Part shown: one piece after another, positions 37,345 through 49,309 of the stretch | Position numbering within the stretch: position 1 is the stretch's first letter | Layout of the letters: the number at the start of each line of letters is the position of its first letter | NCBI GenBank assembly: GCA_000469685.2 | Contig: LS997566.1 | Coordinates: forward strand, 30,871,496 to 30,935,495 | DNA length: 64,000 nt | Direction of reading: 5' to 3' | From: Haemonchus contortus | Taxonomy: Eukaryota > Nematoda > Chromadorea > Rhabditida > Trichostrongylidae | Translations under genes and position numbers: made by a program | Notes under the pieces: generated by a model | What the model was told of the DNA's origin: nothing | Database searches by the model: none | What the model saw: the letters and a program-made list of their open reading frames with translations, nothing else

Positions 37345-37595
37345 AGAAGTTCCAAGTGGCTTACGCAGCACGCACCCAGGCCTGAAATCGAGCCTCACAT
37401 CGATGGCTACGCGAGCCAATTCAACCTTACACTCCTTTGCAGTCGGTTAATCGGTACCAGACTCGTTCGGAAGGTGAATGGCCTGAATTTTTCATTCTCC
37501 TGACATTCTCAGTTCATTACATGAGCCCCCTAGGTATTGAATGAGCCATTACGATTCCGAGTGGAAGTACAAGGAATGGACCGTCCGATAACGGG
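37345..37595 (+). repeat. Strongly diverged SINE-A copy
   Basis: The clearest part is GTCGGTTAATCGGTACCAGACTCGTT-like sequence at 37442-37467 (family word TTGGTACCAGACTCGTCTGG), followed by a decayed tail with CATTACGATTCCGAGTGGAA. Upstream, CAAGTGGCTTACGCAGCACGC resembles the head. About a third of the body is lost or scrambled. Confidence 0.5.
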
Positions 37596-38334
37596 GTTCA
37601 ACGACCCCTACTTCAGTTTTTAACTATGTACATAGTATGAAACTAGCCCAAGAGACCGGAGGCAATCTGACTGGCTGATTTACAACTCAGGCTGATTCAT
37701 AGCCTTGGGGTTTTTCGGAAGGAGCCTAGAATTCTTCGGGTAGCAGTCCCTGAATATGGCAGTTTTGAAGACTTCCAAAGGACGCATATTGAAGCGTCGC
37801 TGAGCAGCCTTAGAGAATGCGTGGGCTAAAGACGGCTTGCTGAAGATGACAGGTCATAATAGTTTTTCAAAGTAGGCAGTGCTCATGGCATGTGTGGGAG
37901 ACATGATGGGATAGGGGAGAAGATGGGATCAAGACTATATTCCCGCTGAGTGTCAAATACACTAAAAAACCAGAAACGGATGTATCATGACTTGTTTATG
38001 GATATGGATTTCAAGGCTGCTCTCCAAGCATCAGAGTAGTGAAAATAGTTGTTAAAAGAGAGAAAGGTTTCACAGGGAAGGGCTTATGAAAGAAATGCCT
38101 GCCCTAGAGCTGCCCATCAGTCAGAGGTGGCTGTCCTTCCAAGGACACATTGAATCCTACTAATCCAACCTCCTCCCTGTTTCGGAGGCTCAATGAATAC
38201 CAAAAATTGGCCATGTAAGGAATCATACGCAGCTAGTACATTCATTTCAGGGAATTTTGAAAAATTCCAATATTCTATTGAAACATGGGGTGGAGGTGCT
38301 CCAGCTTTGAGTGATGCACTATGTATAACACCCA
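37596..38334. other. No recognised feature
   Basis: Unique sequence between two plus-strand SINE-A copies. Confidence 0.5.
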
Positions 38335-38592
38335 GGGTACAGGAATGAAGTCTCGGCACTATCACACAGGCATGCTCACGGGTACGGATCTCGGAGCGAT
38401 ATCCGCTCTCGTGGTTGGGTAAGTGGTACCAGGTTCGTCTGGGAGGATGAAAGCACTGACTTGAATATCGGATGGCCACCGCAAATCATTGTATAGGCCA
38501 CGTACGCATTCAACACGTCACTACGATTCTGAATGGAAGCCGAATGCGAGGCGCATCCCTCAGACGGATCTGATTATCGATAAAGACTTTAC
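38335..38592 (+). repeat. SINE-A copy, head partly lost
   Basis: It begins inside the head (CGGCACTATCACACAGGCATG). The body is very clear: GGTACCAGGTTCGTCTGGGA, GAAAGCACTGACTTG, GGATGGCCACCGCAAATCAT, TGTATAGGCCACGTACGCAT, CTACGATTCTGAATGGAAG. The tail GATAAAGACTTTA follows. Box A is missing. Confidence 0.75.
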
Positions 38593-40137
38593 TAACTTTG
38601 TCGATGAAAGTTCATCTCTTGCTACGAACCATCGTCGGGCCTTATCCGTGCCTTACCTCGCTCAGGGAATCTAAGAGGACATACTACCACAAAATCTAGA
38701 AACGTCCGAGGGGGAAACATGGAGTCAAAGGTTTTCCATCCAAAAGAAATCGGAATTCTCCTAGATGTCAATAAAAGCTTTCTGCTCCAATACTGCTATC
38801 CTACGGTAAAACTTTTTAGCAGTTTATTGCTGTAATATCATGAACTATCACCCAGTACAACAACTTATTCCGAACTACTGCCCACTATGATTGTGTATTC
38901 TGAGCTACGGATTGGGCGCAAAGAAAGGGAGAACTTTCCAGAAAAACAATCATACTGAAAGGAAGAACCTTGGGAATTGTCGAAGTGGGTGAATCTAAAG
39001 AGGAAAAGATGACATGTTCTTCGGTGGCCTGAATGGGATTGAGAAACCTGGCCGAGCAGCATATCAGCCACATTTCATCGAGTTCAAGCTCTCCAGCTGA
39101 GCGTGAGAACAGATGTTTCAGCTTTTCAAAGCAACTTCTTTCTCTTCAATAGCACAGAAAACCTGATTGTTTTTTGGTTTTTAAGGGGAACGACAACAGT
39201 TGCCGATTTTTTTTCTGGAGCGATCGAATAAGATTTATGCTGGACATAGAGGAAAGATTTATGTGAGGGCATGGAATAAAGTAATTATTGTGCACTATTC
39301 CTTGCCCCCGAAAGTCGGCTATTCACTCCGAAAAAACTGGGGAATTCGTTTTAGCTGTATAGTCAGAGACCGTTTAATTTGGTTGGGAGGACAACAACTT
39401 TGAGATGTACTCAGGCTGTCCCTCGGATGTCCTTAAGAGTGACATAGGCGCACTCCTAAAGAACTGGCAACTAGTTAAGCAGTAAATTAAACTTTTCATT
39501 TCTTCCTTAAACGATGGGTTTGTTTGTACTTGCAGTACATAAGTATGCAATCAAAAAGTGGACCTCATGTCCTTTTAGGGACAATCCTGTATATACATTT
39601 TGGAAAATCAAAAGGATTGTCGAAGATGCCAAAGTCGTGATGGAGATCCCTGATGAGCCAATAGACCTACTATGTATTGATACAGCCTACAGTTTTTCGG
39701 GGAAAAGCTCTCGAGATTGGAAAGGGAATGGAGGAAAGGAGGGAATCCCTGATGAGCCAATAGACCCACTATGAGAATGAGATAGACTACCGTCTTTCTC
39801 GAGACAGCTCTCTTCAGGGTTAAGAAGTAATTAAATAAGTAAGCAAATGAATAAACAGTAAGGAATTTATCTCCCATGTAGGTCGACAGGGACATAAAAA
39901 TTTTTGTGAGTATGATCGTTGGTAAGCCTCGGTGAAATACCGCATAGAGGGGAACTGGGGAGCGAGAAGGACACCGGGAATGCAGTAGGTGAAGGGAGAT
40001 GTTTGATGCATAGGTACAGGATTTGGATATAGTAAAAGGGTTCAAAAACCTCTGCTAACATCCGTGAACTGAGATGTGATTAACAAAGGAATCAAGAAAA
40101 CTTAAATGGATAAGGAACAAAATTTTTGGGCTTCACC
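38593..40137. other. No gene; contains a two-copy tandem repeat
   Basis: Apart from the duplication at 39646-39835, the sequence holds only short frames without known motifs. Confidence 0.5.
39646..39835 (+). repeat. Two-copy tandem repeat, period about 99 bp
   Basis: ATCCCTGATGAGCCAATAGA recurs at 39646 and 39745. The following segments also align loosely, from TACAGTTTTTCGGGGAAAAG to ACCGTCTTTCTCGAGACAG. This is a local duplication of unknown meaning; the two units end in similar peptides (PDEPIDLL, PDEPIDPL) only because the DNA is duplicated. Confidence 0.7.
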
Positions 40138-40246
40138 AATTCCATCTGAGGGATTCATTTATCCTCCCAGGCAAGTTAGTTGGCCGAGATAAATCTGGGA
40201 TCGAACCCTCGACCATGAGTGTGTGATAGTGCGCCATTCGATGAAG
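40138..40246 (-). repeat. Short SINE-A copy with large internal deletions
   Basis: The 3' word CCATCTGAGGGA is joined to TTATCCTCCCAG and then to AAGTTAGTTGGCCGAG and the head. On the minus strand the head holds GGTTCGATCCC as box B and the GCGCACTATCACACACTCATG word. At about 109 bp it is the shortest recognisable copy with a good box B. Confidence 0.65.
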
Positions 40247-40944
40247 CAACAAAAAAAAAAATCGAATTAGCAGAATTTTAAGGAAATTTTCATAAACCAC
40301 ATTTTTTGGATATACCTTCTCATTGAAAGAGCAGAAGAATAGAGGTCGAAATATCCAGATAACATGGGAAACTCCCTTGGTGTGAATGGGAATGGTCTGG
40401 GAGGGAGTGGGAGAAAATGGGGAACTTCTAGCTATTGTTCCTCCTCTCGTCATGTCACTTCATCAGGATTGATATCTTTTGGCAAACTTTCTCTCTTTGT
40501 TGGTGACTAATTTACTTTTAGAAAGTAGATTGCCTATTGTCAAGTTCTATATGTTCCCAAAACTGATTACCAGATGAAATTGACTTTGGATATCGCTCAA
40601 GTGGTTGAAATTAAGATTTAAAAATCCTCAGCCTTCTCTTACAAAGGAACATACAAAGTGCTAATCGCTGTCGGACCTAGGAAAATCTGGTTGTTCTGTT
40701 TGATTTGTTTTCGAAAGCAAGAAAGTACGAGGAAGCTCAAGGAGGCTTCCGACAGTTATTCGCCGTCCTGCACTTTACGCCTTGTTACGGACGGATGAGA
40801 TGCAGGAAATACACCAGAACATCGGCTTGAGATGGCAAAAAAAGCTCATTGGTGAATCTTAGACCTCAAATGGGTTTGACAGGGCTCAAACTAGTCTATT
40901 TTCCAAAATCAGCAGTCTATTGAAACGAATTCTGTTTTTGAGAG
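40247..40944. other. No recognised feature
   Basis: An A-run of 11 follows the short SINE copy at about 40250-40260, on the head side, so it is not that copy's tail. Otherwise nothing was seen. Confidence 0.5.
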
Positions 40945-41215
40945 CGAATGTGCTGTATTGATAAGCGGCATATTTTCGAAGGCATGAAACGAGGATCAAA
41001 TCCTGACCGTTACGGTGTCCAGGCCCTACAAACCTTCCGTTCCTACAGGGTCGCCCGATCGGTACCACATTTGTCCGGGACAAAAACATTGACTTGTGTA
41101 TCGGTTGGCAGCACAAGTAATTGTACAAGCCGCATACGCATCTCAACGCCACTGCGATTCTGAATGGAAGTCAAGTGTGGGCGTACCTCAAAAACGAGAC
41201 TGATCAAGGTCGAAA
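40945..41215 (+). repeat. SINE-A copy, near full length
   Basis: The head is decayed, with box B as GGATCAAATCC near 40993-41003. The body is clear: GATCGGTACCACATTTGTCC, ACATTGACTTGTGTATCGG, CATACGCATCTCAACGCCAC, TGCGATTCTGAATGGAAGTC. The tail GACTGATCAAGG lies at about 41200-41211. Confidence 0.72.
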
Positions 41216-41402
41216 AACCTCTACGTTTTCTTCTGTCCGTGAACAAAGCAGCTTTCGTACCATCCGATACCCGATACATGGTGATGAGCTGGGCCTCGTC
41301 TAGATGGGGTTGGCAGTCCAGCCAGTGCCTTTTCGTTGGGAAGTTTGGATCATGAACCGGTGCATAGCGTCGCTTGGCCACTAGCATTTCATATTCGAGC
41401 AA
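41185..41402 (-). CDS. Possible unassigned exon
   Basis: A minus frame reads MLVAKRRYAPVHDPNFPTKR, then HWLDCQPHLDEAQLITMYRV, with a TTTAG just upstream as a possible acceptor and AG/GTTTTT as a weak donor near its end. It is mixed in composition and rich in well-used codons (GAC, GAG, GCC, CTC, ATC), unlike the random frames around it. No family was recognised. It overlaps the edge of the neighbouring SINE-A copy at its 3' side. It could still be chance. Confidence 0.2.
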
Positions 41403-41624
41403 AGCCTAAACGCCGAGCAGTAGACGCGACTTCTCACGGGAAAATGAAGACCCGATTGTCCACTCAGGTCCTTTACGGATTTAAGTCCTTCAAATCCAGT
41501 AATATGTAGGATGTAGGTTTCAAATTCATGCTACCGTAACACCAAATTTACCCAATAGAAACTAGATGTACTAAAGCCGCGCATTTGAATATAAGATGCA
41601 AGCATAAAAATTTTTGTGGTGTAA

Positions 41625-41822
41625 GACAATCCCGTCTGGGGATGCGCCCCCGCATTCGGCCGCTATTCGAGATCGTAGTGGCGTATGGGCAAGTCTGGTA
41701 CCGATCAACCGACCTCGAAGGGATGGAAGGCTTGGCTAGCCTAGGCGGATATCTGTCCGGGGTTCGAACCCGTGACCATGTGTGTGAGATAGTGCACCAC
41801 TTGCCACTGCACCACCTTCGCG
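41625..41822 (-). repeat. SINE-A copy with internal deletion, intact promoter boxes
   Basis: From the 3' side it has CAATCCCGTCTGGGGATGCG, GATCGTAGTGGCGTATGGGC (a deletion junction), AAGTCTGGTACCGATCAACC, GGGATGGAAGGCTTGGCTAG. The head on the minus strand holds GGTGCAGTGGCAAG (box A) and GGTTCGAACCCC (box B). About 90 bp of mid-body are missing. Confidence 0.8.
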
Positions 41823-42567
41823 CACTTACAAGTTTCAGCAGCACAAAATTTAATCCGAAATATGTGAAGCTCAAATGAATCTTTCAAAGAGTTGGACAAG
41901 ATTCTCATCCGAGATGTTAGGTCCTAGATAACATGATTAGAAAATCAAAGTCCCAGGAATGTCGGATTTATCAGCCAACAGAATAATCCTCACGAGGTTG
42001 GTATAAAGGAGTACGTACCGAAGACGCTGTCATTGGCTTTCGTCGCATGAGTGGAGCGCCCAAATTGCACTTGGAAAATCTTCAGGAGGAGGGAATTCCC
42101 CTCATCAATTTATAACTTCGCCAATTTGAAGTTTCAGTCAATCCGCAATTTGTAATCGCTAAGGGCAAGTTACTAGGTGTTTGGTGGTGTGTCGCTGTTG
42201 AGTTGGTCAACATCCCACATGTGATTAGCGAATTGAGGAGAGGCTGTAATGGAAAGCTAGCCGTCTACTAAACGAAGCGAGAACGAGTGATTGATAGAAG
42301 CGGAAAGGAACGCCACACACACCACTGGAACAGAGCAGTGAGACGTGGCCAACCAGCCAGCCATCCGCCTGTCCGCCCGTCAACCACAGCCGATGACGAC
42401 ATTAGCAGACGGTCACTAAATGGGAAGGGAATAGCAGCAGAGAAGGGCTTTACGAATGAAATACGACTGGCTTGAGCAAAAGAGGGAGGCTCGGCCCAGC
42501 TGAACTGACTTTTTGAAGAAAGTTGTGGGTTTTCGTCAAAGGCGACTCTATTTGGGGAACTGAAAAG
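41823..42567. other. No recognised gene
   Basis: A C/G-rich segment with CCAGCCAGCCATCCGCCTGT lies at about 42350-42370. The frames over it on both strands show no known protein. Confidence 0.45.
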
Positions 42568-42845
42568 GGTCGGAGTGGTATAGTGGCATGTGGTGTACAC
42601 TACCACACGCATTGCCCAGGAACCAACCTCCAATCGCTATCCGACCACGCCAATCAAGCCTTCCATTTTTCTAGCATCGGTTGAGTGGTATCGAACTCGA
42701 GGATAAAAGCACGGACTTGTAAATCGGTTGTAAATTGTAAATCCATTGTACGCACTCGAAACGTTGCTTCGATTCTGAATGGGAACCAAATGCTGGGCAC
42801 ATGACACAAACAGGATTGATCAACCCAAAGCCCTTATCCTTCTCG
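42568..42845 (+). repeat. SINE-A copy with intact 3' tail
   Basis: The head begins with GGAGTGGTATAGTGGCATG (box A). Box B is lost. The body holds AAGCCTTCCATTTTTCTAGC, GGATAAAAGCACGGACTTGT, TTCGATTCTGAATGGGAACC. The tail GGATTGATCAACC, AAAGCCCTTATCC ends at about 42845, directly against a MITE fragment. Confidence 0.78.
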
Positions 42846-43079
42846 ATCATTCATCAAGAAAATACCAAAAATCTCTATGCGAAAGTTGGCGTATCAGGAG
42901 AAATTCGAGGTCTCAAAAAAGTAGCAAAATTAGGAGTTGAACGGGAATGTGACGACAAACACTGCACGGAAGGGGCATTTGGACGAGCTGTTCGAAGGCG
43001 CCCCATGGGCTGCCTTCGGGTTTAAAGGTTTACCTGAAGAAGAACTCTCAGAAATAATTTTTACCGTGAACTGTGCCTT
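42846..43079 (+). mobile_element. GGCACAG-ended DNA element, right part
   Basis: The internal word GAGTTGAACGGGAATGTGAC is followed by GCACGGAAGGGGCATTTGG and ACGAGCTGTTCGAAGGCGC. The right terminus TTTACCGTGAACTGTGCCTT is near perfect at 43060-43079. The left end is missing where the SINE-A copy abuts, so the SINE may have replaced or interrupted it. The middle is shorter than in the 57.1 kb copy. Confidence 0.75.
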
Positions 43080-43633
43080 TCATTCACCGTATAGAGTAGA
43101 AGACAGATCGGAAGAGATCCTGATTTTGAAAAGCAGTGGGGCTCAGATGAAACCCACGTCATTCTATAAACTAATAAGCAAAAACATTCTTAAATATAGC
43201 GATGTAAAGAGGAAAAATGTCCTTGCCCGCAATGGACGCCTTAAGGCAAGTTTGAGATAGAGTAAGATTTAGTTAAACGTCGTGGAACTTCTCCAACCGT
43301 TATCCTCATTAGTAATGCATCTCCAGGTCTTTCCCTAATTTCCGGCAGGCATTCATGGCCCTTAAGAAGTCCGGCTCTGTTGGACTCCGATTTCACAAAC
43401 GAAATACAGTAAGCTCTACAAGTGGACTACAATTTTTTCTCCACAACGTCTCATCAAAATTCTTCTCCACTCAATCCAATTTTATTACCACATTCATGTC
43501 AAGGTCTTCAACCCGAATATGCCTTCCAAATTTTGACTCGAAGCCAGCTTATTACGTGCCGTGACGATGCCTGATGTTGGGGCATCTTATAATCCAAAAA
43601 CGGGAGATAATCTGGAGCTGTTTCCACTAAATA
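43080..43633. other. No recognised feature
   Basis: Unique sequence with short frames only. Confidence 0.5.
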
Positions 43634-43922
43634 AAGGGATAAAGACTTTGAGCGTTGATCAATTTCGTCTGAGAGATGCGCCCACGCATTCGACTTCCAT
43701 TCGGAATCATTGTAGCGTTTTGAACTGTATGTGCCCTAAACAATGAGGTGCGGTGGTCAGCCAATTCACAAGTCAGTACTTTCATTCTTCTAGACGAGTC
43801 TGGCACCAAGTAACGCACCCCAAAAGGATGGAAGGCTTGGTTAGCCCACTCGGATACCGATCCGGAATACAAACCCGCGACCGTAGGTGTGTGATAGTCG
43901 TCGTTTCCCACAACACCACTTA
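43634..43922 (-). repeat. SINE-A copy, full length
   Basis: The 3' tail GGGATAAAGACTTTGAGCG is followed by GATGCGCCCACGCATTCGAC, TTCCATTCGGAATC, GGTCAGCCAATTCACAAGTC, CTAGACGAGTCTGGCACC, AAGGATGGAAGGCTTGGTTA and the head up to AACACCACTT. Box B has an internal change (ATACAAACCC on the plus strand). This copy gives the cleanest 3' end. Confidence 0.82.
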
Positions 43923-44970
43923 TTGTTAGTCTCTTTTCTTATTGGTAGAGTAATTTCAAAAGAAAATGTACTAATACGATGATAAAAGCGACCCGAGGAT
44001 TAGGTCTGTCTTCCAGGAAGATGATTATAAAAGCGAGCAGAGGATCGAACAACATTTCGTTCAACTAGTCATATACCCGCCTGAGATCCGTTCCCTCCTC
44101 CTCCCGCCCCTTGGTCTTGCCTCTGTGATTAACGGGCTATACGAAAGTGGTGTCAAAGTGAGGAACGTTAATTGAACTGACAAGGGCGAAGTCAGTATGT
44201 TCGACGAAGGGCACCGGTCAGGTGAGACTGCAGTTCTCAGTGTAGCACTAAAAAGCTAAAAATATGTAACGAAGCTGTTCAGGGGCTCATAAAAGTCAAT
44301 TGGTAGAAGCATATGGGAGGAAAAAGGATTGAATTATCAAAAAAGTCGATGAAAAAGGGGTAGGTTTTCCTAAATTCCTGAGATTTCTCCTGTCCGTCAA
44401 AACAATAGGACAGAAATGAGAGAGTAGGATGAAGAGACATTCCCGCACCTTTACAGCGCCAGTCTCCATACATGAAAGGCTGAGACTGAACCGCCCATTT
44501 TTCTTCAAAAGAAGAACAGAAGTACCCAAGCCTTTTCCTTTTCCTGCCATTTCAGGTAGAACATAATGACCAAAACCCTTCTCTATTGTCGGTACCCATG
44601 AAGAAAAACAAAATTGGTTTCAAAATTCAAAGAAGTGTACCCACGAAAAGTCAGGAGCTGTATGTAAAGGCTCTAGGAAAGAGCAAGTTTTCGAAAGTTC
44701 GAGAATACACCTCGAATCATGACTGAAAAGTGATTTCAGAACAGAAAAGAGACTTATGAAAGACATTTTGAGAGGTTCAAGTTTGAGTTTTCTTAAATAC
44801 ACGAAATTACAGTATGCCTTACTGGCAGCTATCTTAATTGGACATATGTACATGTGGTGTACGGTAGCGTTGATGTGAATAGAAGACATAGGAGGTATTG
44901 AGATATGAATAGCGGAGGTTGGTGAGGTGTGACGAAGGTGGGCCGCTGCGGGGCTCGTTGACTTCCGATC

Positions 44971-45250
44971 AGGCAGCCGAACGCGTTGAGCTGTGAGATG
45001 GTGGCCCCTCCGCTTCTGCATTCTCTGCTCTAGAGACTTCCGGTATTGGAATAAGCTCACCGGCCCATTGTTGATCGATTAATTGGCGATACGCCATGCA
45101 TTCGCATGTCACTGAGGAAGACTGACTAGCAAAAAGCGTTACGGCCATCGCAAAACTCAGCTTTGTGTTGATTCCAGCTACTGCTCCAAAGAAATTCGAA
45201 GTTGGATGGTCTCTACAATCCCGTCTACAGGCTAAGATGGAAACATCCAA
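44971..45250 (-). CDS. Possible unassigned exon, C-terminal
   Basis: A minus frame holds AGINTKLSFAMAVTLFASQS, then CECMAYRQLIDQQWAGELIP and an acidic Ser-rich end before a stop. A TTTCTTTGGAGCAG stretch just upstream of the AGINTK segment could serve as an acceptor. The residue mix is protein-like, but no family was recognised, and a second minus frame overlaps the downstream half. Function unknown; it may be chance. Confidence 0.2.
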
Positions 45251-46687
45251 AGCGATACTTGTATGAACTGGTACCTATACGGAAGCCATTTAGGTACATA
45301 CCCATACTTTCATAGTGAAGATTCTCCAGAGGTCGATGTTTTCTTCAGCGATGACGAGGTGCTGCCAGTTTTCTTTGACGGAAGTCTGAGATATTCACTC
45401 AAAAACGGTTAGCGGTCCGGAGTCCGTGAGCGATCCCACTGACCGACCGAATGCTCTGGTGATTTTCCCTAGAACTCGAGCGGACCGAGCTTGTGGAATG
45501 ATTCGACCAGCTCTTACCACCTTACTCTTTATTGTTGCTGCTCGCTTTCTGGTTCGATTGCTTCTCCAAATTTTGTCTCTCCAGTCTCTCCCATTAATGG
45601 CCCGAAATCACCTACACCAGAGCCCCCTACAAATTCTTTTAGCCTATGAAAAACCCCAAACTGATGTCATGCTAATCGTAGAGTTCCCGTTAACCAAAGA
45701 CCACTAATGAATTGGTCACATCGGGTGGGAAAAGGTTGTAAATGACATGACATTATCATGCTAGTGATGAGACCTGAATGGGTCGTCAGAGGCTCTTTTT
45801 GACTTTGGACGATGATCCACTAAAAATGATGGATAACCAGTTATTTTCGGTGGATACTGGCATGAGAGAGTGGATCGCAACCAGGAAGAACGGCTGCCAC
45901 TTGGAAAATGAGCTGAAATTGGTTGAGGGACAAGGAAGACGACGGGACAGGAAGTGATTACGAGACAATCTCGGCTTGTTGGTGGCTTTAGGTAATAGCA
46001 TTCGATAGTAATCAAGCTTTTCCTATTGATCATGCTACGAAAACGTTACTCTTCACTAACTTCCATCTAAACTAGGTGGTAGCTGCAAACATGTTCTCAG
46101 AAAAAGCGTCCCCAGGAATGGAACCCACCAAAACAATGGAAAGACCTCACATAACCCGCGTAGACGTGCAGTTACGGATAGAAATATCATTCCAATAAAC
46201 GGAACAATGAGGCTCTCGAAATCGAAGAGCGCCTTCAATATTGACAGAAATATATCAACCAAGGAATTGCTCTGCTGTGTAAGGAATTGTCATGCAAATT
46301 GCAGAATGAAATTTTGCTATAAAATGTGGAAGTGAATGGCTCTGAGCCCCACTGGAGAAAGCAGGTGGCCGGAATTTTCCCTCAGAAGAATGTATCGGTG
46401 AAAAAATGCGATTGCAGGAATCGATCTGTGAAAATGAACAGGAAATCGAAGAATTTCAAGAGACGGCTCGGCCACACATGAGGATCTTTCCGCCTTTGTT
46501 CAACCAACACTCTATCAAATCTCTCGCCACCACTCGGATGAAGTCGAGACCAAGGTCGCTCGCTTTGAGAGAATTCAATTCCCAGGCCTGACGTCCGATG
46601 ATTCCACCCATCTGAAGTCAGAACTGTTGAATCATGAAACTTTCTCTACTCTGGGAGCCCTCGATTGGGACGAGGCTTGTCTGGGGG

Positions 46688-46809
46688 AGAGGAGGAGGTA
46701 TAGACGTATGTAGATTAAATAGTTCTGGAGTTGTTATCCCTTGGTCAGAGGAGGGGGGATGACTGAGGGGGTATAGAAGTATGTCAACTGAATAGTTCTG
46801 GGAGTTATC
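46688..46809 (+). repeat. Two-copy tandem repeat, period about 73 bp
   Basis: GGTATAGACGTATGTAGATT followed by AATAGTTCTGGAGTTGTTATC recurs as GGTATAGAAGTATGTCAACT followed by AATAGTTCTGGGAGTTATC. The units have diverged by several substitutions and a small indel. No coding role seen. Confidence 0.7.
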
Positions 46810-49309
46810 GCCAGAGTGTACTCGAGTAACATGAAGTTGTTTGGATCCAATCAGCAAACAATGCGCCGTCTCATTAAAGATGATTGGCAAAGAACATGAA
46901 CTCAATCACTCCGAATTAGGCTCTCTCTAGAGAGAATTCAGAACAGACCTTTGAGACATTCAGGACATCTCTGTAGTTTCTTATAAACGACAACCCACTT
47001 GAAAACAAAAAAAACTGTTCTGAAGATGGCGATGTTTCTGTGGTTGAGTTTTTCTGATTTTTTAAGATGGTAGAAACAAAGATGACCGACAGGAAGTAAC
47101 TAGTAAGCGGTAGAAAAAAGTATAAACGACCACTTGCGTATGCTACATATCTGGCTACCTGGTGGTACTACCAAGCAGGACCAACTTATTTGAACGAATG
47201 GAGGTAGCCGAGATGCTCCGGGACAGTGCGTCGCATTTTGGAGGTTTGAATCCATATAAGTTGCTTAAGTTCGAGGATTTTGTGACCTCTAATGTTACCC
47301 ACGTAAAAGAACGTTCAGGGCGTGGCGCATTCCGGCAGGTTGCTCAGTATCTTCCGTTTCATTTATTTATTTCCCATTTAATTTGTTACTATTGTACAGA
47401 GTGAGGCGATGAATTAAATGAATAAGATCGGATCTGTTCTATCGGTATTCTATCTACAAAAACGAAACGCGAGCCAGAATGTCCATTGATATCTATACAA
47501 CTGCTTTTTCACCATGGGTGGTCTAACTTTTATGGAGGGGATAGTCCGAAAAAGGATCTGTTTGGGAAAATTTAACAATTATTAGGCGATTTGGCCCAGG
47601 ATTCGGCAGATGTTGGCTGTAACCTATTTTTGTTATCTGAAAAACAACTTCGCAGATACTAGTGGAGAGAGTTGGAGAGAGTGAATTACTTATGAATGTG
47701 TGGCTCTTGCGTGCATGCTTCCTAATTGGGTGATATGAAATTTTAATGTAGTTCTTCAAAAACGCATAAACAGCTCATTTTCTGGTAATCATAACTCTTC
47801 CAACGCCTGTTCAAGAGGGCTTTGGGAGGGCTCCGGGAAGTTCCGTAGTAGCATTTCCTGGAAGGATTCGACTGGCGCTGCCATTCGCCATTACCCAATC
47901 TGGGTGAAAAAAATCCAATTGCACTTTCAAAGACAAATCTGTCAGGGTTTGTTAATGCACCAGAATACGCCGTGCATTCCGCCGAGGGCGTTCAAAAAAT
48001 TGATGGCTCACACAGTTCAAGACAATGGTATAAACAACTTTCAAGTGGCTTCAGTAATGTTAATAAGGAAGAGGTGCTTCCAGGGTGATGGCAGGGATTG
48101 ATTGTCAGGAGTGATTCTACAATAGGCGATGGGGCTCATCTGAAACAGGGAGTCCCAGCAGCAGCGTACCTACTCTCTAGCTAGCCGCTGGAAAGAGATA
48201 AACGAGACGATGGCGAGGAGAAGGGAGGGATAGTCAAGGTATTTTCGGTATTTAACAAGTATCGGCCGAAGTAAGAGTGAATCCCAGACGCGACTAATCT
48301 GAAATTAGTAATAACCAGGGACACCTTCTGAATCATTGATTTCAACGACCTATGGGGAGTTTTAACGATTGCCCTCGTCATTTCCGTACTTTTTGGGAAC
48401 TACCAAGGTAACAGGCACGCCATGGCAGTTGTTGGTGTTCAAAGCGATTCCGCTTCCCCGGTAAAGGCCCTATAAACAGATTGTTCCCTTCAACTAGAAT
48501 TCCCACAAGTATCAAATCAATTTCTGGTCAATACATAAACTTCTTACAACTACATAGTTATAGTGAACACCTCTACCAGACCCCTAAGCTACGGTAACCC
48601 TAAAAATCTAAAATTTCGATTGACTTGAGTGGATTCTGACAAAGTCGAAGCCCAGCACTACCGGTCTCTAGGCTATTGCCACTACCTTCCTTCGTCGTCC
48701 AGATGGATAATTTCTGTGTCGAGTGGATAAATGGCAAGTGCCATAAAAGCATAAAATATGCATGTGAACTAAGAAACAGTGGAAGACATTCGAGACAGAT
48801 GATGAATGGAAAGAAATGAGACAACGGGCCATTCAAGCCATCAAAAATAATCGAACCTATGAATCATATCCCATCATTTCATTAGGATTTCAGGATTGCT
48901 ATATCTTGAGCACCTATCAAGCTGTAATCCTCGTTAATTTTACTTCTTAGAAATATATTTTTATCTTGTCACGCTATGCGTACGTGTTTAGCAGAAGCAC
49001 GGGAGAATTTCAGAGTTACCTGAACTGCAAGTGGGAGACGTCGAATGATTGGGTAGGAGCAGTTAAAGGCCAGATCAAATAAGCTGTATTAGACTTTTCC
49101 CTCACCGCTTTTTCTTCTAGGTGGGATGTCGTTGACAGCATGCGCCTCTGGGTCTCTGCCGATATTGTTGTCCAGTGTCCCACCCACTTTAATGGATGAG
49201 ATACTGTAGCAGTAAGTCACCGTGCAGCAGAAATGGTATTTTGCAGAGCTGAATGAGCTCAAGACGAGTTTTGTTTATTAGTTTTAAAAAATCATACAAG
49301 GTAGTGTAA

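Larger units (their letters stand above)
43923..49309. other. Mostly unrecognised sequence with one tandem repeat and weak exon candidates
   Basis: The duplication at 46688-46809 and a possible exon near 45 kb are listed separately. A minus frame at 46056-46262 is strongly hydrophobic (LIVPFIGMIFLSV, WWVPFLGTLFL) but has no supported splice sites. Confidence 0.4.

Noticed and set aside
47200..47260. GGTTTGAATCC as a box B of another SINE or tRNA
   Set aside because: No box A at the right distance and no body words of either SINE family follow.
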